DNA from: Luteimonas huabeiensis HB2
Lineage (GTDB): Bacteria > Pseudomonadota > Gammaproteobacteria > Xanthomonadales > Xanthomonadaceae
Direction: 5' to 3'
Assembly: GCF_000559025.1 (NCBI RefSeq)
Contig: NZ_JAAN01000041.1
Span: 1-64,000 of the forward strand
DNA: 64,000 bases
Below, piece after piece: positions 24,988 through 35,010 of the stretch. The number at the start of each line of letters is the position of its first letter. Position 1 is the stretch's first letter. The notes under the pieces were generated by a model, which was not told the DNA's origin, made no database searches, and worked only from the letters and a program-made list of their open reading frames with translations. A program made the translations under genes and the position numbers.

Positions 24988-25758
24988 ATGAGCGACCTGG
25001 CCCAAGCGATCGCCGCCGCCCACGGCCGCCCGCTGGAGCGCGAACGCGCGCGCCGGATCGCGCGCGCGTTCGCGCCCGTGCATCCGCTGGGCAACCGCCA
25101 CGACTACTTCTACACGCTCATCAAGCTGCGCAGCGACCCGCTCTACCCCGGCGTGCTGGCCGCGCTGCGCGGCACCCGCGCACCGCTGCTCGACCTCGGC
25201 TGCGGCCTGGGCCTGCTCGCGCACGCGCTGCGGCAGGACGGCCAGGCGCTGCCCTACCGCGGCGTGGACATCGACGCCGACAAGATCGCCCGCGGCCGCC
25301 GCGTCGCCGCCCGCGCCGGCCTGGACGACGTGACCTTCGACGTCGTGGACCTGGCCCGCGAAACGCCCGACCACCGCGGCAGCGTGACGATCCTCGACGT
25401 GCTGCAGTACCTGCCGCACGAGGCGCAGCGGGCGCTGCTGTCCGCGGCGGCGGGGATGCTCGACGGCGACGCGCGGCTGGTGATCCGCACCGGCCTGGGC
25501 GACGACAGCGGCCGCGGCCGCACCACCCGCATCGCCGACCGCCTGGCCAGCCTGATCGGCTGGATGCAGGAACGCGCCCGCTGCTACCCGACCCGCGACG
25601 GCCTGCAGGCGATGCTGCAGGCCGCCGGCCTGCGCGCCACCTTCGCCCCGCTGTACGGCGATACGCCGTTCAACAACTGGCTGGTGGTGGCCGAACGCGC
25701 CGCGCCTTCACCCCTTGCCCCCCGCCCGCGGGATCGGATGCCCCGAAGCGGCGGATGA
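24988..25758 (+). CDS. Class I SAM-dependent methyltransferase
   Basis: The product is 256 residues long. The SAM-binding motif I is LLDLGCGLGLLAHAL. An acidic motif II (YRGVDIDADKI) and ILDVLQYLPHEAQ as motif IV follow. The N-terminal helix (YFYTLIKLRSDPLY) and the overall pattern resemble small-molecule methyltransferases encoded in arylpolyene or lipid clusters, but no such cluster surrounds it. The last 20 residues are Pro/Arg-rich and run into the repeat region, suggesting that the native end was altered by repeat insertion. Confidence 0.8.
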   Translation: MSDLAQAIAAAHGRPLERERARRIARAFAPVHPLGNRHDYFYTLIKLRSDPLYPGVLAALRGTRAPLLDLGCGLGLLAHALRQDGQALPYRGVDIDADKIARGRRVAARAGLDDVTFDVVDLARETPDHRGSVTILDVLQYLPHEAQRALLSAAAGMLDGDARLVIRTGLGDDSGRGRTTRIADRLASLIGWMQERARCYPTRDGLQAMLQAAGLRATFAPLYGDTPFNNWLVVAERAAPSPLAPRPRDRMPRSGG

Positions 25759-25789
25759 GGCCGGCCTCTCGACTCGCCGCGCTCCACGC

Positions 25790-26205
25790 CCCCACGCGCC
25801 CTGCCCTCACCCCTGCCCCTCTCCCGCAGGCGGGAGAGGGGTTCCGGGCGTCCGCGACCGCCTCCCTTCTCCCGCGTGCGGGAAAAGGTGCCCCGCAGGG
25901 CGGATGAGGGCGCGCTTTTCAGCCTTGCCGCCACCCCTCGCCCTCACCCCTGCCCCTCTCCCGCAAGCGGGAGAGGGGTTCCAGGCATGCCGCGACCGCC
26001 GCCCTTCTCCCGCGTGCGGGAGAAGGTGCCCCGCAGGGGCGGATGAGGGCGCTTTTTCAGCCTCACCGCTCCCCCTCGCCCTCACCCCTGCCCCTCTCCC
26101 GCGAGCGGGAGAGGGGTTCCAGGCGTCCGCGACCGCCTCCCTTCTCCCGCGTGCGGGAGAAGGTGCCCCGCAGGGGCGGATGAGGGCGCGCTTTTCAGCC
26201 CGCGG
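25790..26205. repeat. Three tandem copies of a 137-138 bp CTCTCCCGC repeat
   Basis: Each copy contains CCCTCACCCCTGCCCCTCTC, a CCCGC-(A)-GCGGG hairpin, GGTTCC, CTTCTCCCGCGTGCGGGAGAAGG and GCGGATGAGGGCGC ending in CTTTTCAGCC. Equivalent points fall at 25815, 25952 and 26090. Two strong hairpins per copy are likely structured in RNA. The cluster fills the gap between the methyltransferase and transaldolase genes, which converge here, so it may act as a terminator block. There is no gene inside. Confidence 0.85.
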
Positions 26206-26210
26206 CGACT

Positions 26211-27188
26211 TCAGCCGCCGCGCAACCGCGCGGCCACCGAGGCGCGCAGCGCGGCGAGGTCGGCGGCGAATGCGGCGATGCCGTCGCGCAGCTTCTCGCT
26301 GGCCATCGGGTCCGCGGCCAGGTCGGCCTCGAAGCGCGCGGCGTCCACCGGCTCGCGCGGCTGGCCGTCCGGGGCCTCGGGCACCAGCACGCGCGGCAGG
26401 TCGCCGTGGTCGGCATCCAGCGCCTGCAGCAGCTCGGGCGAGATCGTCAGCCGGTCGCAGCCGGCCAGCGCCTCCACCTGCGCGGCGGAGCGGAACGAGG
26501 CGCCCATCACCACCGTCGGCGAGCCGCGGCGCTTGAACTCGGCGTAGACGTCGCGCACGAAGCGCACGCCCGGGTCGTCGTCGATCGTCGCCGGCGCCTG
26601 GCCGTGCGCCTTGTACCAGTCGAGGATGCGGCCGACGAACGGCGAGATCAGGAACGCGCCGGCCTCCGCGCAGGCGATCGCCTGGGTGCGGTTGAAGATC
26701 AGGGTCAGGTTGCAGTCGATGCCCTCGCGCTGCAGCCGCTCGGCGGCGCGGATGCCTGCCCAGGTCGCGGCGATCTTGATCAGCACGCGCTCGCGCCCGA
26801 TCCCGGCGGCCTCGTAGCGGGCGATGAACTCGCGCGCCTTGGCCGCCGTCGCCTCGGTGTCGTGGGACAGGTCGGCATCGACCTCGGTGGAGACGCGGCC
26901 CGGCACCAGCGCGCTCAACTTCGCGCCCACGCCGATCGTCAGCCGGTCCACCACCTCGCGCGCCGCTGCCTCGGCATCGCCGCCGGCCTTGCGCGCCGCT
27001 TCCAGCTCGCGCGCCACCAGGTCCGCGTACACCGGCAGGTCGAGCGCCTTGCGCACCAGGGTGGGGTTGGTGGTGCAGTCCACGGGCTTGAGCCGCGCGA
27101 TCGCCTCGGCATCGCCGGTGTCGGCCACCACCACGGTCATCTCGCGCAGTTGCGCGAGCTTGGAGGGAGCGGCGGCGTTGGCGGACAT
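26211..27188 (-). CDS. tal: Transaldolase
   Basis: The product, 325 residues, is the length of TalB-type enzymes that move a dihydroxyacetone unit between sugar phosphates in the non-oxidative pentose phosphate pathway. Signatures are DCTTNPTLV near the N-terminus, the catalytic lysine in [24 protein letters not shown] and [15 protein letters not shown] eight bases before the ATG supports the start. It lies 65 bases downstream of the response regulator of the sulfate-operon two-component system, on the same strand, and may be co-transcribed. Confidence 0.95.
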   Translation of the reverse strand: MSANAAAPSKLAQLREMTVVVADTGDAEAIARLKPVDCTTNPTLVRKALDLPVYADLVARELEAARKAGGDAEAAAREVVDRLTIGVGAKLSALVPGRVSTEVDADLSHDTEATAAKAREFIARYEAAGIGRERVLIKIAATWAGIRAAERLQREGIDCNLTLIFNRTQAIACAEAGAFLISPFVGRILDWYKAHGQAPATIDDDPGVRFVRDVYAEFKRRGSPTVVMGASFRSAAQVEALAGCDRLTISPELLQALDADHGDLPRVLVPEAPDGQPREPVDAARFEADLAADPMASEKLRDGIAAFAADLAALRASVAARLRGG

Positions 27189-27252
27189 GCGGAAACTCCT
27201 GGGCGGGTGCGGGCGGACACGATAGCCGGCCGCCGGCGGCAAATAAACCGCG

Positions 27253-27957
27253 CTACCGCGAGGGCGTGCCCGGCGGCGCGGCCTCGCCCGTGGCGAAGGC
27301 GTAGCCGGCGTTGTGGACGTACTCGATCCAGTCGCCGGAGCCGCCGATGCGGGCGAGCTTGTGGCGCAGGCGGTGGACGAGCTGCTTGAGCGCGTCGCGG
27401 TCGGCGGCGTCGCGGTCGGACCAGACGAAGCCGATGATGCGCTGCACGTCCACCGGCCGGCCCTGGTGGCCGAGCAGCAGCCGTAGCAGGCGCAGTTCCA
27501 GCGTGGACAGGCGCGCGGCGCCGCCGCCGGCCACGCGCGCCTCGCTGCGCTCGGCGTCGATGCGCAAGGGGCCTGCGGCGAGCACGGGTTCCTCGCCTTC
27601 GCCGCCGCGGCGCAGCAGCGCACGCACACGGGCCAGCAGCGCGCGCGGGCTGAAGGGCTTGCGCAGGTAGTCGTCGGCGCCCAGGTCCAGGCCGCGTACT
27701 TCGTCTTCCTCGTCGGCGCGCACGGTGAGCATCATCACCGGCAGGTCGCGGCTGCGGCGCAGCGCCTCCAGCACCTCGAAGCCGTCGCGGCCGGGCAGGT
27801 TCACGTCCAGCAGCACCAGATCCGGCGCCGAGCGCTCCACCAGCGCCAGCGCCTGGTCGCCGTCGAAGGCGACCAGCACCTCGTAGCCCGCGTTCGCCAG
27901 CGCGAAGCGCAGCAGGCCGGCGAGCTCGACGTCGTCGTCGACGATGAGGATGCGCAT
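27253..27957 (-). CDS. OmpR/PhoB-family response regulator
   Basis: The product is 234 residues long. The receiver has [10 protein letters not shown], the phosphorylated Asp in [11 protein letters not shown] and the lysine in YLRKPFSP. The winged-helix output domain ends with [14 protein letters not shown] and YVHNAGYAF. The start at MRILIV is conserved in the family; the upstream ATG would translate repeat DNA. It lies 108 bases after the histidine kinase on the same strand, and that gap is occupied by a CCCTGGCC-type repeat. It is likely the partner of that kinase and thereby linked to sulfate uptake. Confidence 0.9.
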   Translation of the reverse strand: MRILIVDDDVELAGLLRFALANAGYEVLVAFDGDQALALVERSAPDLVLLDVNLPGRDGFEVLEALRRSRDLPVMMLTVRADEEDEVRGLDLGADDYLRKPFSPRALLARVRALLRRGGEGEEPVLAAGPLRIDAERSEARVAGGGAARLSTLELRLLRLLLGHQGRPVDVQRIIGFVWSDRDAADRDALKQLVHRLRHKLARIGGSGDWIEYVHNAGYAFATGEAAPPGTPSR

Positions 27958-28200
27958 GGGGCAGGGGTCAGGGGCCGGGGGCCAGGGGGCAGGGGAAGGG
28001 CGGGAACGGGCGGCGGAAGGCGGGGTGCGGCGATCCGACAAGGATACGCACCGGGCCGGCGGCCGCTACTGACCGCTGTTCCCTGGCCCCTGGCCCCTGG
28101 CCTCCGACCCCTCCGCTTTCCCTGGCTCCTCGCCCCTGGCCTCCGGCCCCTCCGCGTCCCCTGGCCCCTGGCCCCTGGCCTCCGACCCCTGCCCCAAAGG
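27958..28200. repeat. GGGGCCAGGGG / CCCTGGCCCC low-complexity repeats
   Basis: Short direct and inverted copies of CCCTGGCCCCTGGCC and GGGGCCAGGGG lie on both sides of the kinase stop codon. The 28078-28200 part is translated as the end of the kinase. The same motif brackets the 3' end of the dual-receiver gene near 60275-60385. Slippage-prone GC repeats of this kind vary in copy number. Confidence 0.7.
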
Positions 28201-30213
28201 CAGCACCACCCCGAACCGTGCGCCCTGGCGGTGGCGCGGCGGGGCGACGACCACTTGGCCGCCGTGGCGCTCGACCAGGGCGCGCACGATCGCCAGGCCC
28301 AGGCCGGTGCCGCGCTGGCTGGGCTCGTCGCGGGGGGCGCGGCGGAACGGGGCGAATAGGTCGGCGTGGGCGTCGGGGCCGGGCAGGCCCGGGCCTTCGT
28401 CCTCGATCCACAGCGAGACCGTGTCCGCGCCCCAGTCCAGCTCCACCCAGATCGTGCTGTCGTCGGGGGCGAACTTGTTGGCGTTGGCCAGCAGGTTCAC
28501 CGCCACCTGCGACAGCCGCTGGCCGTCGCCGCGCAGGCGGCGCGCGCTGCGCGGCAGCCGCGCGTCCACGCGCTGGCCGCGCTGCTCGAGCAGCGGCTGC
28601 ATCAGCGCCAGCGCGTCCTCCATCACCGCGACCAGGTCCACCTCCTCGTCGCGCAGGCGCATCTCGCCGGATTCCAGGCGCAGGCTGTCGAGCAGGTTGT
28701 CCACCAGTTGCGACAGCCGCAGCGCGGCGCGGTACTGCGCGGCGACCAGCTGCGCGGCCACCGGATCGTCGCCGTCGCGCAGGTGGTCGCGCAGCAGCTC
28801 GATGGCGGCCATCTGCGCCGAGAGCGGGGTCTGGAACTCGTGCGAGAGGTTGGCCAGGATCGCGTCGCGCATGGCGCGCGAGGCCTCCTCGCTGGTCTCC
28901 TCGCGCAGCATCGCGACCTGGCGCTCGCCGATCGGCGCGGCGGCGCGGATCACCAGGTTGCGCTCGCCGCCGCGCACGCGGTAGCGGCCGGCGGTCTGCG
29001 CGAGGCCGCCGGTGCGCGCCTCGCGCAGCGGCGAGGCGGGCGCGGCGTCGCCGGCCGGGTGCAGCACCTCGTCGAAGCGACGACCCAGGACCGCGTCCTC
29101 GGGCAGCCCGAGCAGCGCCAGGCATTGCCGGTTGGCGTAGCGGATGACCTCGTCGCCGTCGACGGCGACCACCGCGTCGCCGACGCCTTCGAGGACCATG
29201 TCCAGTTCGCGGCGCTGGCGACGCTCCTGGCCGGTGGCCGCGCGCAGCTGCCGGCGCATGCCCTCCAGGCTGTGCGCCAGCGCCAGCGGCTCGGCGAGCT
29301 CGGTGTCGGGCAGTTCCACCGGCGTTTCCAGATCGCCCACGCCCAGCCGCCGCGCGCTTTCGGCCAGGCGGTCGAACGGCCGCGCGATGCGCCGCGCCAG
29401 CCAGACCGCGACGCCGGCGGCCAGCGCGGCCACCAGCAGGCTGCCCAGGGCGAAGGCCAGCAGCCAGCCCAGGGCTTCCTCGCGGAAGGCGTCGCGCGGC
29501 ACCGAGGCCACCAGCAGCGCGTCGATGTCCGCGCGCCCGTCCAGCCGCACCGGCTCGATGCGCAGCACCGCCGCATCGCCGAGCGGGCCCAGCGTCTCGG
29601 CGCGCCCGGTCAGCCAGGCGTGGCGGTAGGCGGTGCGCAGTTCGTCGTCGCCGCCCGCCGCCGGCTCCAGGATGTCGGCGGCGGTCAACAGCCGCAGCCG
29701 GACTTCGCCGTCGGCCGGCAGCACGTCGCGCCCGACCCGCTGGGCGACCAGGATCCGGGTCTGCATCGGCGCGTCGGGCACGGCGGTCGATTCCACCCGC
29801 CACAGCGTGCCGTCGGGCTCCTGCTGCAGGCCGGGCCGCTCGGTGTCCGGCGGCTGCACGCCGGTGGCCACGAACAGCTCGCCGCGGCGGTACACGGCGA
29901 TGAAGTCCACCTGCGCGGTGGCGCGGAAGGTCTCCACGAAGGCGGCGGCGGCCTTGGGCTGGCCGCGGCGCAGGTAGCCGTGCAGCGAGGGCCGCTCGCC
30001 GAGCAGGTCGGCGGTGGCCAGCAGCTCGCGCCGCTGCACGTCCAGGCGCGCCAGGGTCTCGGTGGCCGCGCGCGTGGCCTGGCCCTCGGCGCGGTCCTGC
30101 AGCGAGGCGCGCAGCGTCTCGATCCCGGTGGCCAGCAGCAGCAGCACCAGCGCCAGCACCAGCCCGACGTGGCTGAGCACCAGCAGGCGCCACAGGCGGC
30201 GCGGCCCGCTCAT
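28066..30213 (-). CDS. Membrane sensor histidine kinase coupled to the sulfate transporter operon
   Basis: The product is 715 residues long. Helix 1 is at about 8-30, followed by a periplasmic sensor of about 250 residues. Helix 2 (LLAFALGSLLVAALAAGVA) leads into HAMP (RRIARPFDRLAESARRL), then PAS (LDMVLEGVGDAVVAVDGD), HisKA (ANLSHEFQTPLS) and HATPase (NLLANANKFAP, DEGPGLPG, GTGLGLAIV). The start overlaps the cysW stop (ATGA), tying it to sulfate uptake. The last 40 or so residues (EARGQGPGD-type repeats) are encoded by the low-complexity repeat and are not part of any domain. The signal sensed is unknown; sulfate status is inferred from context. Confidence 0.88.
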   Translation of the reverse strand: MSGPRRLWRLLVLSHVGLVLALVLLLLATGIETLRASLQDRAEGQATRAATETLARLDVQRRELLATADLLGERPSLHGYLRRGQPKAAAAFVETFRATAQVDFIAVYRRGELFVATGVQPPDTERPGLQQEPDGTLWRVESTAVPDAPMQTRILVAQRVGRDVLPADGEVRLRLLTAADILEPAAGGDDELRTAYRHAWLTGRAETLGPLGDAAVLRIEPVRLDGRADIDALLVASVPRDAFREEALGWLLAFALGSLLVAALAAGVAVWLARRIARPFDRLAESARRLGVGDLETPVELPDTELAEPLALAHSLEGMRRQLRAATGQERRQRRELDMVLEGVGDAVVAVDGDEVIRYANRQCLALLGLPEDAVLGRRFDEVLHPAGDAAPASPLREARTGGLAQTAGRYRVRGGERNLVIRAAAPIGERQVAMLREETSEEASRAMRDAILANLSHEFQTPLSAQMAAIELLRDHLRDGDDPVAAQLVAAQYRAALRLSQLVDNLLDSLRLESGEMRLRDEEVDLVAVMEDALALMQPLLEQRGQRVDARLPRSARRLRGDGQRLSQVAVNLLANANKFAPDDSTIWVELDWGADTVSLWIEDEGPGLPGPDAHADLFAPFRRAPRDEPSQRGTGLGLAIVRALVERHGGQVVVAPPRHRQGARFGVVLPLGQGSEARGQGPGDAEGPEARGEEPGKAEGSEARGQGPGNSGQ

Positions 30214-31061
30214 CCGCCTCCGCTCCCGGCGCGGCGCGCGGCGTGCTCGATCCACGCCTTGGCCAGCAGCGTCACCAGCCCCAGCGCGGCCAGCAGCGAG
30301 GCCACCGCGAACGCGGCGGTGAACTGGTACTCGTTGTAGAGGATCTCCACGTGCAGCGGCACCGTGTTGGTCTGGCCGCGGATCTGGCCGGAGACCACCG
30401 AGACCGCGCCGAACTCGCCCATCGCGCGCGCGTTGCACAGCAGGATGCCGTACAGCAGGCTCCAGCGCACCGCCGGCAGGGTCACGTGCCAGAACGTGCG
30501 CCAGCCGCCGGCGCCCAGGGTGTAGGCGGCCAGCTCGGGATCGGTGGACTGCTCCTGCATGTAGGCGATCAGCTCGCGGGCCACGAACGGGAAGGTCACG
30601 AACAGCGTCGCCAGCACGATGCCGGGCACGGCGAACACGATCCGCCATTCCAGCGCCGCCAGCGCCGGCGCGAACCAGCCCTGGGCGCCGAACAGCAGCA
30701 CCAGCACCAGCCCGGCGACCACCGGCGAGACCGAGAACGGCAGGTCGATCAGGCTCACCAGCACGCTCTTGCCGCGGAAGCGGAAGCGGGTGAGCGCCCA
30801 GGCCGCGGCGAGTCCGCAGGCGACGTTGATCGGCACCGCGATCGCCGCCACCAGCAGGGTCAGGCGCACCGCGGCCAGGGCGTCGGGCTCGGTCAGCGCG
30901 GCGACGAAGGTGCGCCAGCCGCCGGCGAAGGCCTGGCCGAACACCAGCGCCAGCGGCAGCCCGAGGAACACCAGCAGGAAGGCCAGCACCAGCCCGATCA
31001 GCGTGCGCCGCAGCCAGGGCGGGTCGCGCTGCGCCGGCGGGTAGGCGTCGACGGCGGCCAT
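30210..31061 (-). CDS. cysW: Sulfate/thiosulfate ABC transporter permease CysW
   Basis: The product is 283 residues long, with about six membrane helices and the binding-protein-dependent transport signature (EAA-type loop AAYTLGAGGWRTFWHVTLP). The ARAMGEFGAVSVVSG and TNTVPLHVEILYNEY segments are typical of CysW. It pairs with CysT to form the membrane channel. The start shares one base with the cysT stop and its stop overlaps the kinase start, so translation is tightly coupled through the operon. Confidence 0.93.
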   Translation of the reverse strand: MAAVDAYPPAQRDPPWLRRTLIGLVLAFLLVFLGLPLALVFGQAFAGGWRTFVAALTEPDALAAVRLTLLVAAIAVPINVACGLAAAWALTRFRFRGKSVLVSLIDLPFSVSPVVAGLVLVLLFGAQGWFAPALAALEWRIVFAVPGIVLATLFVTFPFVARELIAYMQEQSTDPELAAYTLGAGGWRTFWHVTLPAVRWSLLYGILLCNARAMGEFGAVSVVSGQIRGQTNTVPLHVEILYNEYQFTAAFAVASLLAALGLVTLLAKAWIEHAARRAGSGGG

Positions 31062-31945
31062 CAGGCGCTCCCCGCGCCGGGCCGGCTGTGGCTCCAGCGC
31101 TGCAGCAGGTTGATCACCATCAGCATGGCGAAGGAGATCAGCAGCATGGTCACCGCCAGCACGGTGGCGCCGGCGTAGTCGTATTCCTCCAGCCGCACCA
31201 CGATCAAGAGCGGCGCGATCTCGGAGACGTAGGGGATGTTGCCGGCGATGAAGATCACCGAGCCGTACTCGCCGACCGCGCGCGAGAACGCCAGCGCGAA
31301 GCCGGTCAGCGCGGCCGGCGCGATCTGCCGCGCCACCACCCAGCGCAGGTTCTGCCAGCGGCTGGCGCCCAGCGAGGCGGCGGCCTCCTCCAGCGAGGCG
31401 TCGAGTTCCTGCAGCGCCGGCTGCACCGTGCGCACCACGAACGGCAGGCCCACGAACACCAGCGCCACCAGGATGCCGGCCGGGCTGGACGCCACGTCGA
31501 TGCCCAGCAGCGCCAGCGGCCGCCCGAGCCAGCCGTGCTCGGCGTACAGCGTGGCCAGGGCGATGCCGGCCACCGCGGTGGGCAGCGCGAACGGCAGGTC
31601 CACCATCGCATCGAGCAGGCGCCGGCCGGGGAAGCGGTAGCGCACCAGCACCCAGGCGGTGACGGTGCCGAACACCAGGTTGACCAGCGCCGCGGCCAGC
31701 GACAGCCCGAAGCTCAGGCGGTAGGCGGCCAGCGCGCGCGCGCCGGTGGCGATGTCCCAGATCTGCGCCGGGCTCAGCTCGGTGAGCTTGAGGAAGGCCG
31801 CGGCGATGGGCAGCAGCACGATCAGCCCCAGCCAGGCCAGGGTGATGCCCAGCGTCAGCCGGAAGCCCGGGTGCACCGGGCGCGCGCGGCGACGGCGCGC
31901 CGCGGGCGCGCCGGCCGGTCCGGCGTCGGCGGGCAGCGCGCTCAA
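31061..31945 (-). CDS. cysT: Sulfate/thiosulfate ABC transporter permease CysT (CysU)
   Basis: The product is 294 residues long. A basic Arg-rich N-terminus precedes helix 1 ([19 protein letters not shown]). [18 protein letters not shown], the cytoplasmic [18 protein letters not shown] loop and [19 protein letters not shown] follow, all characteristic of CysT. It forms the channel heterodimer with CysW. Its start overlaps the stop of the binding-protein gene by four bases. Confidence 0.93.
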   Translation of the reverse strand: MSALPADAGPAGAPAARRRRARPVHPGFRLTLGITLAWLGLIVLLPIAAAFLKLTELSPAQIWDIATGARALAAYRLSFGLSLAAALVNLVFGTVTAWVLVRYRFPGRRLLDAMVDLPFALPTAVAGIALATLYAEHGWLGRPLALLGIDVASSPAGILVALVFVGLPFVVRTVQPALQELDASLEEAAASLGASRWQNLRWVVARQIAPAALTGFALAFSRAVGEYGSVIFIAGNIPYVSEIAPLLIVVRLEEYDYAGATVLAVTMLLISFAMLMVINLLQRWSHSRPGAGSA

Positions 31946-32991
31946 CGCCCGCCGCGCGCGGCGAAGATGCGGTCGAAGCGGCCGCCGTCGGCGAAGTGCT
32001 CGGCGTGGGCGCGCGCCCAGCCGCCGAACTGCTCGTCGATGGTGAACAGCTCCATCGGCGGGAACTCGGCGGCGTGCTCGGCGAGCACGTCGGCGTCGCG
32101 CGGGCGGAAGTGGTGCTTGGCCGCCAGGCGCTGGCCCTCGGGCGTGTACAGGAACTGCAGGTACTCGGTGGCCAGGGCCTCGGTGCCGCGCGCGCGCGCG
32201 ACCTTGTCCACCACCGCCACCGAGGGCTCGGCGAGGATGCTCAGCGGCGGGCGCACGATCTCGAACTGGTCGGCGCCGAACTCCTGCAGCATCAGCAGCG
32301 CCTCGTTCTCCCAGGCCAGCAGCACGTCGCCGATGCGTCGCTGGACGAAGGTGTTGGTGGAGCCGCGCGCGCCGGTGTCGAGCACCGGCACCGAGCGGAA
32401 CAGGCGGGTCAGGAAGGCCTCGGCGTCGGCCTCGCTGCCGCCGCGGCGCACCACCGCGCCCCAGGCGGCCAGGTAGTTCCAGCGCGCACCGCCGGAGGTC
32501 TTCGGGTTGGGGGTGACCACGGCGATGCCGTCCTGCGCGAGGTCGGGCCAGTCGCGGATGTTCTTCGGGTTGCCGCGGCGGACCAGGAACACGATGGTCG
32601 AGGTGTAGGGCGCGCTGTTGTGCGGCAGCTCGGCCTGCCAGCCGGGATCGATCAGGCCGGCGCGGGCGATCTCGTCGACGTCGCCGGCCAGGGCCAGGGT
32701 GACCACGTCGGCCTCCAGGCCGTCGATCACCGAGCGCGCCTGGCGGCCGGAGCCGCCGTGCGACTGCCGCACCTCGACCGGGCCGTCGGCGCGCGCGCGC
32801 GAGAACGCCTCGTTGAACTCGGCGTAGAACTCGCGCGTGGGGTCGTAGGAGACGTTGAGCAGGGTGCGCGGGCCGTCCGCGCCGCCGTCGGCGCGGTCGC
32901 CGCCGCAGGCGGCCAGCGCCAGCAGCGCGGTCAACAGCAGGCCGGCGCGCAGGACGCGGTGCGGCAGGCGGAACGGGGAACGGTCGGTCAT
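31942..32991 (-). CDS. cysP: Periplasmic sulfate-binding lipoprotein
   Basis: The product is 349 residues long. A lipobox (LAACGG) indicates anchoring by lipidation, where many homologues are soluble. The mature part shows [31 protein letters not shown] and [16 protein letters not shown], the conserved ligand-binding loops of the Sbp/CysP family. It captures sulfate or thiosulfate for CysTWA. Gene order is cysA, this gene, cysT, cysW on the minus strand, so it is second in the operon. Sbp or CysP naming cannot be settled by sequence alone. Confidence 0.92.
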   Translation of the reverse strand: MTDRSPFRLPHRVLRAGLLLTALLALAACGGDRADGGADGPRTLLNVSYDPTREFYAEFNEAFSRARADGPVEVRQSHGGSGRQARSVIDGLEADVVTLALAGDVDEIARAGLIDPGWQAELPHNSAPYTSTIVFLVRRGNPKNIRDWPDLAQDGIAVVTPNPKTSGGARWNYLAAWGAVVRRGGSEADAEAFLTRLFRSVPVLDTGARGSTNTFVQRRIGDVLLAWENEALLMLQEFGADQFEIVRPPLSILAEPSVAVVDKVARARGTEALATEYLQFLYTPEGQRLAAKHHFRPRDADVLAEHAAEFPPMELFTIDEQFGGWARAHAEHFADGGRFDRIFAARGGR

Positions 32992-33013
32992 GGCGGGGAG
33001 CCTCCGGGAACGG

Positions 33014-34900
33014 TCAATCGGCAGCCGCCGCCCCGGGCGCGGCGCGGCGGGCGAATTCGGCGCTGGGCAGCAACGCCAGGTCGGCCTCGTCGGGCTGCAC
33101 CATCAGCAGCGCCCAGCGGCCGTCGAGGGCGCGCAGCCGCGACTGGTGGCGCGGGCCGAGCGCGGCGTGCGGGCCGAGGTCGAGGGCGATCACGTCGGCG
33201 TCGGCATCCAGCGGCAGGCCGCCGCGGCGCGCGGCCTCGGCGGCCGCGTCGGCATCGCGGTCCTCGGTCCAGGCCACGCTGCGCCGGGCCAGCGCATCGC
33301 GCCAGCCGGTCGCCTCGTCGCCGGGCTCGTCCGGCTGCAGGTCGCGCACTTCCACGTCGGCGCCGCTGGCGCCGGCGATCTCGGCCAGCAGTTGCAGGTC
33401 CGGCGGGCTGGCGGCGAAGGCGCGCAGCAGCACCAGCCAGCGCGCCGGGGACGCCGCCGCCAGCGGATCGCCCTGGGCCGCGGCCAGCAGCACCTGCCGG
33501 GTGCCGGTGGCCTGCAGGAACGCCAGCAGGCGCGCGGGTTCGCGCATGCCGGCCGGCAGGATCACCAGGTCGTAGCTCTCGCCGGCCAGGTGCGCCTGCG
33601 CGGCCTGCCAGGGATCGGCCTCGTGCGGGCTGGGATCGACCATGCGCAGGTCGCCGGCGAAGGCCTGCCGGTAGCGCTCCAGCGGCGCGCGCAGCGCCGG
33701 CGCGCGCACCGCGCCGCCGAGCAGGGTCACCAGCGCGTGGGTGCGTTCGCCCCAGGCCAGCGCGCGCACGGCCAGGGCGTGGCCGTCGGCGTCGTCGGGC
33801 GCCACCACCAGCACCCGCAGGTCGGGCTGCGGCACCGCGTGCAGGTGTTCGGCATACAGGGTGACGGCATCGCCCGGCGCCAGCGGCAGCCGCTCGGCGG
33901 CCTCGTTGGCGCGCAGCGCTTCCAGCAGGAAGCGCCGCGCGCGCGCGCCGGCGCCGGCGTGCAGCGAGAGGTACACGCGCTCGCTGGCGCCCAGGTACTC
34001 CACCCGCTCCACCACCGCCGGGTGCACGAAGGCCTCGCGCGCGGCCGGCGCCGGCGCGTCGGCGCGCAGCAGCCGCAGGGTCTCCGGACGCAGCAGGATC
34101 TTGACCCGCTGCGGCACCGCGTCCGGGTCGCGCGCGCCCGGCAGCAGGCGGATGCGCGCGCCGGCCGCGGTCAGCTCGCCCGGCAGCAGGTTGGCGCGGC
34201 CGACGAAGCTGGCCACGAACTCGGTGCGCGGCTCGCGGTAGAGCTGGCGCGGCGTGCCGGCCTCCAGCAGCCGCCCGCGGTGCAGGACCATGATGCGGTC
34301 GGCGACCGCGAACGCCTCTTCCTGGTCGTGGGTGACGAAGATCGCGGTCGCGCCCAGCCGCTTGAGCAGGTCGCGCAGGCCCTGCCGCAGTTCCTGGCGG
34401 ATGCGCGCGTCCAGCGCGCCGAAGGGTTCGTCGAGCAGCAGCAGGCGCGGGCTGTGCGCCAGCGCGCGGGCCAGCGCGGTGCGCTGGCGCTGGCCGCCGG
34501 AAAGCTGCGAGGGAAACTTGCGCGCGCTGCCGCCCAGCCCGACCAGTTCCAGCAGTTCCTCGCGGCGCGCCTGCCGGGTGCGGCGGTCGACGCCGCGCAC
34601 GCGCAGCGCGAACTCCACGTTGTCGGCCACCGACAGGTGCTCGAACAGCGCGTAGTTCTGGAACACGAAGCCGAGGTCGCGCTGCTGCGGCGGCAGGCCG
34701 GTGACGTCGTGGCCGTCCACGCGCACGCGGCCGGCATCGGCCGCGGTCAGGCCGGCGACGATGCGCAACACCGTGCTCTTGCCACTGCCGCTGGGGCCGA
34801 GCAGCACGATCAGCTCGCCGGCCTCGACCCGGAACGAGACGTCCTGCACGACCGCGCGGCCGGCGTAGCGCTTGGTCAGGCCCTGGACTTCGAGCGACAT
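33014..34900 (-). CDS. cysA: Sulfate ABC transporter ATPase CysA with a C-terminal USP-like extension
   Basis: The product is 628 residues long, against about 350 for normal CysA. Residues 1-235 are the ATPase: Walker [10 protein letters not shown] (35-43), signature LSGGQRQ (133-139), Walker B LLLLDEP (153-159) and the H-loop THDQEEA. A TOBE-like domain follows to about 355. From about 358 ([21 protein letters not shown]) to the end lies an extra alpha/beta region reminiscent of tandem universal-stress-protein folds ([25 protein letters not shown]). The extension is in frame and highly biased like real coding DNA. It may sense a nucleotide or modulate uptake. An ATG nine codons upstream is an alternative start. 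Confidence 0.9.
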   Translation of the reverse strand: MSLEVQGLTKRYAGRAVVQDVSFRVEAGELIVLLGPSGSGKSTVLRIVAGLTAADAGRVRVDGHDVTGLPPQQRDLGFVFQNYALFEHLSVADNVEFALRVRGVDRRTRQARREELLELVGLGGSARKFPSQLSGGQRQRTALARALAHSPRLLLLDEPFGALDARIRQELRQGLRDLLKRLGATAIFVTHDQEEAFAVADRIMVLHRGRLLEAGTPRQLYREPRTEFVASFVGRANLLPGELTAAGARIRLLPGARDPDAVPQRVKILLRPETLRLLRADAPAPAAREAFVHPAVVERVEYLGASERVYLSLHAGAGARARRFLLEALRANEAAERLPLAPGDAVTLYAEHLHAVPQPDLRVLVVAPDDADGHALAVRALAWGERTHALVTLLGGAVRAPALRAPLERYRQAFAGDLRMVDPSPHEADPWQAAQAHLAGESYDLVILPAGMREPARLLAFLQATGTRQVLLAAAQGDPLAAASPARWLVLLRAFAASPPDLQLLAEIAGASGADVEVRDLQPDEPGDEATGWRDALARRSVAWTEDRDADAAAEAARRGGLPLDADADVIALDLGPHAALGPRHQSRLRALDGRWALLMVQPDEADLALLPSAEFARRAAPGAAAAD

Positions 34901-35010
34901 GGGATTCCCGGCGGGTCGATGCTGCATAGCGTCAAGGCGTTCCGGTCACGGCGTCAGTCTCGATCCGGTTACGGCCCGGTTACGGACCGCGCCCGATACG
35001 CCCGCACGGC

